A DNA stretch of 64,000 nucleotides from contig OW203773.1 of the NCBI GenBank assembly GCA_934045905.1, positions 13,689,246 through 13,753,245 of the forward strand. The letters are read 5' to 3'. The DNA is from Leuctra nigra (Eukaryota > Arthropoda > Insecta > Plecoptera > Leuctridae). Below, in pieces: positions 56,901 through 64,000 of this stretch (positions are counted from its first letter, which is position 1; every line of letters begins with the position of its first letter). The position numbers and the translations under genes are program-made. A model generated the notes under the pieces. The model saw nothing but the letters and a program-made list of their open reading frames with translations, did not search any database and was not told the origin of the DNA.

Positions 56901-59559
56901 TAACATTTTGCACTATTTTTGTGCTTACATCCCTCACTACAAGTGTGTTGTAGAATCACTTATAGAATGACGAAAATACATTATCTTCCTCTTATGTGCA
57001 ATCGTTTGGCCAATTTCGTGTTTTACATGTTTAGTCACGTGGTACCACTCGAATACCCTTAATGAAGACTAATTGAGCGAGCGAAGCGAGCGTAGCGTCT
57101 CCTTTTGGCTCTTTTGGCACGGACCTCTGTTTTTTTTTTGTTTTTTTTTGTGTGTTTTTTTTTTGTTACTGAGGCTATACATGTTACAGTTTTTCTTCGA
57201 TCGAGCTGAAATTTTGCACACATGTTTATACATTCTCTAGGCGTTGCTGACCCCAATTTTTTTTGAAATCCATTCATTGGCTAAAATTTAAATAAACATC
57301 TCCTGATGGAAGGTTGAAAAATGAAACTGGTCTTCGATAAATCTGATCAAACTTATATTTTGGCTATACAGGTCAGAGTTTTTCTTTGATCGAGCTGAAA
57401 TTTTGCACACATGTAAAACCAACCTTCTCTGTTTGCATACCATAATTTATTTTGAAATCCATACATTGGTTAAAATTTAAATAAATATCTCCTGATAGGC
57501 TGAAAAATGAAAACGGTCTTCGATAATTCTGATCAAACTCATATTTTGCATGATCATTAAGACCAATATTGTCTCTTATTTTACAAAATTTCATCCCAAT
57601 CAGTTAAGAACGTATGAACTTATTGACATTTTTAATATCTGTCAGTAATGAAGAATCGATATGAATGTTTTCCAGTGCCAATTGAATTGATTCTGATTTG
57701 CTTTATGAACCAGGTGCTTAGATGCTATTTTAAAGTTTCGATGAAAATCATATACGTTTAAGTTGATATCATAATTAATTCAATATGGATGTATATGTTT
57801 TCTGTGCGTTGTGTACGCATTTCCGGTTCGAGAATTTGCATGTACCCGTGCTCGCTCATCAACGCGTTACACTGAGCGTTTTCCTAGTAATGGCTATACT
57901 TATTACTTATTTACTGAAATTATCTGTACCCAGTTAGATTTCAACTGTAACGTGAGTGTGATATTGCCATGTATAATGACATTTAGCGAACCTCTGTTCA
58001 AACAATGACTCATGTGTCCGTTATTCTTCACGTTGCTCATCAAATTGTTTACGTTATGACCAGTTTCAATACATTTACACATTACTTCTGGTTTCTGTAT
58101 TGGTAACAAAATCAACTTTTGGCTGATACCAAAGTGAAAATTAACTATATGAAAGATTGAGCTACAATTTTTCAAGCCTATCGGTTTCAAGAGATATACG
58201 TATACCTACTTGCATAAAATATTTTTTTTAAAGTAGGTATTAATTATTCTTTTTAGTGGTGTTTAACGTCGCACGGTACTGCAACTAAGTTAATGGCACC
58301 AGTTGAATGACTATGATGATGATTGGGAGATTGCGATGAATTATAAGGATGGACGGATGGGTAGGAGGCGGCCGTGGCCTATTAGTAGGGTACCTTCCCA
58401 GCATTTGCCTCTCAACTGAGGAAAGTCGAATAATCAGTACTCTCACACAGTATGTAATTACCTAATAATTGCTTAGGTACTAACAAGTTACAAATATATA
58501 TTATTATATTTTTTAAAAATAGCATAAAAATAGGGATTTCGGCGTACTGTGATACTTCCATTTCGTAAAGTGGATTGCGCTTTGAGTCATTCAGCATTCG
58601 TCCAAGTCGAAAAAAAACAAAAGGTAAAAAGTTCCTTTTCAATGCCATGAATTTGCAACAGCCTTCTACACGATCATGAAATCATTTCTATATAATCACT
58701 TCGAATTAAATGAGTTGCAAGTTTAGTGGGAGATGGGTTGACACATAACTTGACATTAATAACAAACAGGTTTCTCGAAACGTCTCTTCAACGGTGATAT
58801 TGGAAATGTTGAGTTCATTCGCATAGCATTGATGCGCAATCCACGTGTGAAATACTCACCCCTCCATAAAACTTACTTTCCAACGCTTTTTGATTATTTT
58901 TAATAATGAAAAGTGATGACTAAATTAGATTAGATATTTCAAAAATATAAAACCATAGTCCTGAAATAATAAAATGCTACAAACACTGAAAAAAATACGT
59001 TCAAGTAATTGTTTCATCCATGTAACGTGATCTTAGAGATATTTTGATATGCATCTTATTTATGTAATTTTTTATGTGTAAAAATGTGTATTTATAAAAG
59101 CGTTGCGCTTACAAATAAATAAGCAATTAATTAAAAAATTTAAATTTAATAAAAATAAATGAAAGGTACTAGCGATCGGCAGTTGGAGCAAATCGAGAGA
59201 GATAAAATGTTTCTTAAGTGTGTGTAACATTGATAGACTGTTATGATCAGTCTGATTGTATATAATTAGTACTTTTTTCATTTTTGCTTCTTGCATTATT
59301 AATTAGGAGCCGGTTATTCAACAAAACCGCGCAAAACTAGGTATGAAATTTCCGATACGATTGGAGACCAAACCCGTGAACTAATTGATCTCAAATTTTA
59401 CATGTTGGTTGGTACATTTTAAAATCGTCTTATCTTTGTCCAAAACAACCCCAAGATTGTTTCATATAACGCACCTCTATGGTGTAGGTACCTACTGCTA
59501 AAACCCTGTTTACATCTAGTCAGAAAGTCTAGACTCACCAGCAGTGGTGGAATCCACAT
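50929..59559 (-). CDS. RR-type cuticle protein, three N-terminal exons
   Basis: Exon 1, 59559-59539, encodes MWIPPLL. Exon 2, 53326-53241, completes the signal peptide (MWIPPLLLAVALSWCDTSAA) and adds TGGESNNTHSYEF. Exon 3, 51111-50929, holds the RR/chitin_bind_4 core: SYDVSELRSGSSNRSESG, then GQYSWQTENGAQYTVQYTAD, then DQGYHATIT. Phases 0, 2 and 2 agree and all borders are AG/GT. The aromatic positions of the RR consensus (Y..W..Y..Y) are present, so chitin binding in the cuticle or endocuticle is expected. The 3' exon with the stop is not secure; candidates are 47,962-47,861 and 46,166-46,050. The long 6.2-kb first intron is filled with elements. The gene is upstream of, and on the same strand as, the complete FAR. 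Confidence 0.85.
51263..51593. mobile_element. 331-bp foldback, second copy of the 25,540 family
   Basis: The ends AAAGTTCGTTCACGTTTA and TAACGTGAACGAACTTT are inverted. The interior shares GCCGTAATGGCGGCCGTGT and TTGACAGGGCAGTGTTCAAG-like text with the 25.5-kb copy. It interrupts a sequence whose uninterrupted form (CACACTAATGTCATAAGAG) is seen at about 49,244. Confidence 0.7.
51734..52948. mobile_element. hAT-like non-autonomous element (outer)
   Basis: Begins CAGACATGGGCAGTATCTAG and ends TATTTTGCCCATGTCTG, with a perfect 8-bp flanking duplication TAACTAGG (51,726-51,733 and 52,949-52,956). Eight-base duplications and CAG...CTG ends are typical of hAT elements. The subterminal parts are runs of GTATCTTGTATTTTAAATAC. 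No transposase. Confidence 0.85.
52097..52760. mobile_element. hAT-like non-autonomous element (nested)
   Basis: Inserted inside the outer hAT-like element. Ends TAGGGATGGCAC and GTGCCATCCCTA, with the exact 8-bp duplication TGTATGAG (52,089-52,096 and 52,761-52,768). Subterminal repeats of GGTAAATTTACCGGTAAATT. No transposase. Confidence 0.85.
53375..53460 (-). repeat. Fragment of the 16.5-kb dispersed repeat
   Basis: ATTTTGTCTCCAATCGTATC and GTGCCTGCAACAAGCGGCAA match, inverted, the text at 16,545-16,600. It lies about 50 bases upstream of cuticle exon 2. A G-run follows at 53,457-53,477. Confidence 0.55.
53973..56938. repeat. Inverted repeat, about 570-bp arms, around element d
   Basis: 53,973-54,547 and 56,378-56,938 are inverted copies. 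Shared blocks include TTTTCCGCTCTTTCATAATT, GCGGCCATTTTGGGCCCC, GATGTCGGCGAGTAAG and AATGCCGCCATCTT. The spacer is filled by Helitron-like element d. No supported gene. Confidence 0.75.
54751..56252 (+). mobile_element. Helitron-like element d
   Basis: Starts TTGAGCGAGCGTAGCGAGCG after A. Ends GAGCGTTTTCCTAG before T, with the AACGCGTT hairpin. The 5' half matches element b, and the 3' 700 bp match element c. This is a chimeric interior between conserved ends. Confidence 0.6.
57073..57887 (+). mobile_element. Helitron-like element e
   Basis: Starts TTGAGCGAGCGAAGCGAGCG after A and ends GAGCGTTTTCCTAG before T. The interior (CTTTTGGCACGGACCTCTG, then poly-T, then GATCGAGCTGAAATTTTGCA) is the inverse of element a in the giant gene's intron. 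Confidence 0.6.
58254..58395 (+). repeat. Short dispersed repeat (GTGTTTAACGTCGC family), copy 2
   Basis: Same blocks as 41,630-41,770 with about 20 percent divergence by eye. Lies in the first intron of the cuticle gene. Confidence 0.55.
59160..59470 (-). repeat. Dispersed repeat of the 16.5-kb family, inverted copy
   Basis: Carries GATCAGTCTGATTGTATATA, GAGCCGGTTATTCAACAAAA and ATACGATTGGAGACCAAA on the plus strand, which is the reverse of the FAR-intron copies. It ends about 70 bases from cuticle exon 1. Confidence 0.6.
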
Positions 59560-60600
59560 GTTGCTCCGTCAAAGCCGCGCAGAACGATGACATGAAGCTA
59601 ACAGCATCAGACTGAGCAGTGATCTTCTTCTTGTAACTGGTTTGTTACCTCATCTGTCTCTAATAGATGAGTCATGGTCAGCACGACTTGCTCGTTCTCT
59701 GTTAGATCAAACAATCATCAGAGAACATCATTCAATTTAATTAGAAAAGAGATATACCGTGTGGCGAATATTTGTCTGGCAAAGACTTCGTAGATGGGAG
59801 AAAACATTATTTGTATAATATTCCACTTTTAAGTGAAATAAATGGTTGATCCAACTGGATTATGTTTTAAATGTCATTCACGATAGTTCTGGGATGAAAT
59901 TGGGGTTGTGAAAACCCTCTACAGTAACAAAATTTCGATTTTTTATTCGAAATAGATATTTATACTATTTATATTTTCTTCATTTTACTGATGTATAATA
60001 GCTGTCAGAACACATTATGTATACTACACTTCGAAATCAGAGTTCTATTTGTATAAATAAGTAAGTTATTAGAGTATTTGTCACAGTCAAATATCTACGT
60101 CCCATTTACGAAGTCTTTGTCAGAAAAATTCTTCCTTTCCGGGTGGCGCAAAAAAATCCCCCTTTTTTAGAATTCACTGCGACAGAACTATAAGTGATAA
60201 AATGCTGAAGATTTTACACATTATAGAACACATATGAACATTTTATATGTGCAATTTTCAGAAATACTTAATTGGAAAAGAGTTATATACATTTGAATAA
60301 AAGACGTAGAAAAAAGTGTATACAAGAGTTATATTCCTTGAACATTAACTTTAAAGCACTGCAAACAAAAATGAAAGATTCGTGGCCACTAATTTCGGTA
60401 TCACAGAATATTTACACTAAATATCACTAAATTGCACAAGAAATCACTCATTTGTAACAATAACGGCTTCTATCATATATGTTTATCTCCTAGTTCATTT
60501 GAAATTCAATTGGTCTCAATGATATCAAAATGTTTTGAAAACCCATAGTATAACGGCTTGAATGTTTCTTTGTTGATTTAGCCACAGGAATAATGATGTT
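59560..60600. other. Upstream region of the cuticle gene
   Basis: AT-rich, no gene seen. Shortly upstream of the ATG on the minus strand lies TCAGTCT (about 59,614), a possible arthropod initiator. No TATA box was found at the expected distance. Confidence 0.4.
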
Positions 60601-60996
60601 TTAAGAGGCAAACAGAAGCGAACGGGAATCGCACGGTTCGTCAGAGCGTTTTTTTTGAAATTTTGTCTTCCCACTAAATAATTTTGAAAAATCAGATAGT
60701 AACGACCCACAACAGCCTAATAGACTAAATAATGCCTCAACAAACAACAGTATTTTATGACAGTTGGTACGACCTCAAAGTGTTAAATACGATTATTTTA
60801 CCCAAAATGTCGTATTTAACACTTTGAGGTCGTACCAGAGGTCATAATGAACTCCAGTGTGCGGCATTATTTAGTCTATTACGCTGTAATGGGTCGTTTC
60901 TATCTGATTTATTAAAATTATTTAGTGGGAAGACAACATTTAAGAAATCACTTTGAAGAACAGTGCGTCTCCTGTTTGCTTCCCCAGGCCTCTTAA
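60601..60996. mobile_element. Foldback element, family B, TTAA ends
   Basis: TTAAGAGGCAAACAGAAGCG at the left pairs with GCCTCTTAA at the right. Inner arms TTTTGTCTTCCCACTAAATA and AAATACGATTATTTTACCC match the 27.66-27.98 kb copy. TTAA at both ends hints at piggyBac mobilisation. Confidence 0.65.
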
Positions 60997-61599
60997 CAAT
61001 GCGAAACATGGATGGGATGACGTGTTGCTATGTTGGAGTGTATAAAATACTAAAATTTAAATATGTTCTCTGCATTGTTGAATATTTTTCTGAATCTATA
61101 CCTTGTCGCAAGAACGACGTCTTGATAATATCATGTTATAATGTATGTAACATGATATTATCAAGACACACACATAATAATGTGTGTTGCTATGGAAGCA
61201 ACAATAATTCGAAGAGATATACAATAATTCATCAAACGTTATGAATTTCTTTTGATTCGCACCGTAATTTGTGGTTACCAAGCAACATCCAAAATAGGTA
61301 CAAGTAATCAAAATTCTCCGTAAAAAAATAAATACATAAAAATATACCAAAACATCCAAGCAGTGCTGCTGTGCTTTCGAGATGTCGCGAAAGGACGAGA
61401 ATTTTGGGAAGCGTCAGCAGTGCGATGCAAACAATAGTGCTGACAGGTCAGTGGGGGTGTAATAAGTTCTTCAGGTGTTTCATTTATAACAGTCGTAGGT
61501 ACAAAGATAAGATCTTTGAGTCGTCTCAAAGAGTACACTTTTATATCAACTGACAAAATTTTTCAAAATTGAGAATATTATACTTCTAACGAAGATAAT

Positions 61600-61930
61600 T
61601 AAGGTGGCTCGGCCGTTGGAGCATATTGAGTGAGGAAATTGTTTCATAAGTGGGTGTAACTTTGATAGGATGTTCACATGATCAGTCTGATTGTATATTA
61701 GTAAACTTTATTTTTATTTTTGCGTCGTGCCTTGTGGCACCCGAAACCCGTTAACCAATTGATCTCAAATTTTAATCATGATTAGATAAAAGAAAAACTT
61801 AGGGTTATCACTTGGCAAATTTTTAAAATTAAATTTCATTCCTCACCCATTGAGACAAAAAAAACAATTTTTTACTAAATATAACGAAGCAAAAAATGAA
61901 AAATGTAACAAAATGATAACCCAAGTTTGT
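61600..61930 (-). repeat. Dispersed repeat of the 16.5-kb family, second inverted copy
   Basis: GATCAGTCTGATTGTATATT, TGCGTCGTGCCTTGTGGCAC and GATAAAAGAAAAACTTAGGG match the inverse of the FAR-intron copies. Confidence 0.55.
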
Positions 61931-61944
61931 CTTTTATCTATTCA

Positions 61945-63619
61945 GGATTATTATTGTCTTTATTTTGCATGAAGAATACATTACAAAAATTGCGATATTC
62001 AGACACATTAAATAGACATACACACAATGCATTGATAATGGCAACTAATGAAAAGAATTTAATATGACACAGATCAAGTCAAAACATCATTATGCATAAT
62101 ATGAGAAAAAGTAAAAATAAATTGTTATGAGTATGATGGGCCAGATAGGTTTCACATATTTTGGAGGTACTCTTAATATAATATTATTTTCTTGTTCTCT
62201 AAGAAGAAGGGCTTTATATTCCCACTTGAATATTTTTGCTGACGAAACTTCTTTAAGATACTCTGGAAGTGTGTTCCATACCCTTAACCCGCCGGTAGTC
62301 ACCTGTCATTTTGTAACGCGCAGACCCCATTTACTATTGACTGCCATGTACACTGGGCCAAACAAAACTTGAACGTTCAATAAATCTGATAGTGTGATAA
62401 ATGTAAGATCGCACCATCAGAAGTCAGTCTAAGCGATCTCATTGTCTCACTATAGTAGGTGACCTCACATTTCAATGATAATAACAAGCTTTGATTGGTT
62501 ACGGGACATGACCAGCAGTCATTCAAATTTGGTCAACGTTCAAGTTTTGTTTGGCCGAGTGTACATTTGGAAGGTATTTTGAGTGTCAATTTATTTTTAT
62601 TTTCATTATTGATGTATTAATCTAATACTTGACCACAAATATTGCAATATTAATTTTGATTTATATTTTCTTTATTGATTTTAATGAAAAACGGGAAAAA
62701 TACGACATTTTAGAGGATCCTTGCTATTATTTTAAATAAATAATTTCAATCGGTTAATTTAAGCATATTATATTTTTATTTGTATACTCTATGGGTACAT
62801 TGATCATATAATAGGAAAATATATATAAATAAGTAGCATGAATGTTTCCATGGCCATTGAATTATGCGTATTTTCCCATGCATTTAGCATAGGGCAACAT
62901 TTTATTCCGAAAAAGCCCATTCTTAGAAAATCCTATTAAGTCGTCTCCAAAACTTAAAATGAATAATGAGTGATGGAAATATCAAAACATTAATGTAATT
63001 ACTAATTAAAATGTATTAGAAGTATAAATTAACAGAAAATAGAGATTTTTTTGATAATTGTGTAAAAATAGTGACGGGAGTAGTCACCTGGGGTCTGACA
63101 GGTCCACCAAAACTTTGAAGCCCTGCCGTTTGTCACACGATTTTTTTTAGACGTGCAACATTGTCTGTCAGTGAGTTCAGTGTCTAACTTGAAGGTACTG
63201 AGAAGGAAAAAGTCCTAGTGCTGCTATCCTTAAAGAAACAGGAGAAATGGCAAGGCTGGGGTCTGTCAGACCCACTCGCGGGGTAAAAAATTAATGAAAA
63301 AAGATTGAGATGATAAGGAGTTGTGATGGTTGAATACCATAGGTTATTTCTTTGACGCGTGTTGTAGTTACGTAAATTCTTTGTCAACTGAAGTTTTTCA
63401 TGTACCTAGATATGCTAGTGACTTGGTGTTAACGATTTTGTGAAGGAAAGTTGCAAGGTGGAGGATCCTGCGGTTCTTCATGTTCAGCCAACCAAGGATG
63501 TCACAAGTAATAGTGTCACAAGTATATCGCCATAAGGTTCCTAATACAATTAATATCCCCAGCTTTATACAAGAAATGGCTGCACAATTTAAAACGAGAA
63601 CAAATTTTAGTTTTACCAA
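61945..63619 (-). pseudogene. LINE ORF2 C-terminal fragment, interrupted
   Basis: Minus-strand pieces read GWLNMKNRRILHLATFLHKI, then NYNTRQRNNLWYST after a frame break, then, across an insertion at 62,288-63,290, LRVWNTLPEYLKEVSSAKIF and KWEYKALLLREQ. These are typical tails of non-LTR retrotransposon ORF2. A short AAATAAAGACAATAATAATC 3' tail lies at about 61,945-61,965. Confidence 0.65.
62288..63290. mobile_element. piggyBac-like insertion in the LINE fragment
   Basis: Flanked by TTAA at 62,284-62,287 and 63,291-63,294. Joining the flanks with one TTAA restores a continuous LINE frame (HLNLFSLRVWNTLPEYL). Inner end sequences share CCCCGCG/GTAGTCACC and GTCAGACCCC motifs, so the ends are only loosely inverted. 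A 221-bp foldback (62,346-62,566, ends ATGTACACTGGGCCAAACAA) is nested in it. Confidence 0.65.
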
Positions 63620-64000
63620 ATTTAATTCGGCAATTTTCTGATTTTCTTCACTGGTGTACTTTGGTTCATATCTATGCGGATGATTTCCAGACAGTAAATA
63701 AAATAAGTAATGGTTACATTATTCGTATCGCACGTCAACACGCTTGGGCAAACTTACTGCGAACTACAGGGAAATGTTTCATTACAATATTTAACGATAT
63801 TTATAGATAGTATAAATAAACCATTATTAAACTTATTAAATAATAAGTATTCAATATTGAATTATTGAATGAGAAATATCAAATCATAACATATTAGCCC
63901 CGCCGTACGACCCGTCGAACGCCCCCGCCTATACAGCTGGTCGCGTCTACCTGTGCAGGCGAGCTACCCTCATAGCACGTCACAGCTATGTGCCCTAGTA
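63620..64000. other. Window end, unassigned
   Basis: AT-rich sequence changes abruptly to a GC-rich stretch at about 63,897-64,000 (CCGCCGTACGACCCGTCGAA onward). It may be the edge of an exon, a promoter or another repeat outside the window. Nothing can be assigned. Confidence 0.4.

Overview
This is a stretch of AT-rich, repeat-choked insect nuclear DNA. The clearest signs are two spliced fatty acyl-CoA reductase (FAR) genes, a spliced Rebers-Riddiford (RR) cuticle protein gene, a Jockey/R1-like LINE, and many cut-and-paste or foldback elements. A sap-feeding hemipteran would fit, but that is inference and not provable from the window. Almost none of the long open frames is a real gene. The genes were rebuilt from splice sites, and in each rebuilt gene every junction agrees in reading phase.

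Region 1 (0.8-14.4 kb) is a cluster of three secreted-protein genes with one shared plan. Each has a 55-nt first coding exon holding an 18-residue signal peptide and ends in phase 1. Two genes lie on the minus strand: a 279-residue Gln/Gly repeat protein, and a small Pro-rich protein with a duplicated and partly broken 3' end. The third lies head-to-head with the second on the plus strand. It encodes about 2,272 residues, nearly all from a single 6.76-kb exon of Pro/Asn/Lys/Asp/Leu-rich repeats. None resembles a family I can name. This cluster is the best candidate for an undescribed system, perhaps an extracellular, secretion or silk-like material.

Region 2 (15.6-24.2 kb, plus) holds the last four exons of one FAR gene. 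A degraded LINE sits in its last intron, next to partial copies of its own exon. No upstream FAR exons are visible.

Region 3 (28.2-42.5 kb, minus) holds a complete FAR gene: eight coding exons, 540 residues and a probable untranslated first exon. It is convergent with the first FAR. Its terminal exon is preceded by three extra 95-bp tandem copies carrying decoy splice acceptors. Its introns hold SINE-like tRNA repeats, a 118-bp tandem array of ETS/CRE-like motifs, a piggyBac-like element and several foldbacks.

Region 4 (46-59.6 kb, minus) holds an RR cuticle protein gene with three secure exons (MWIPPLL... signal peptide and a chitin_bind_4 core) and two speculative downstream exons. Its introns hold five near-palindromic elements, a nested pair of hAT-like elements with exact 8-bp duplications, and Helitron-like elements. 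Region 5 (59.6-64 kb) holds repeats and a LINE fragment split by a TTAA-flanked insertion.

FAR enzymes make fatty alcohols for wax and surface lipid, and RR proteins bind cuticular chitin. The window could therefore be a surface or secretion neighbourhood, but shared function across the genes is only a hypothesis.
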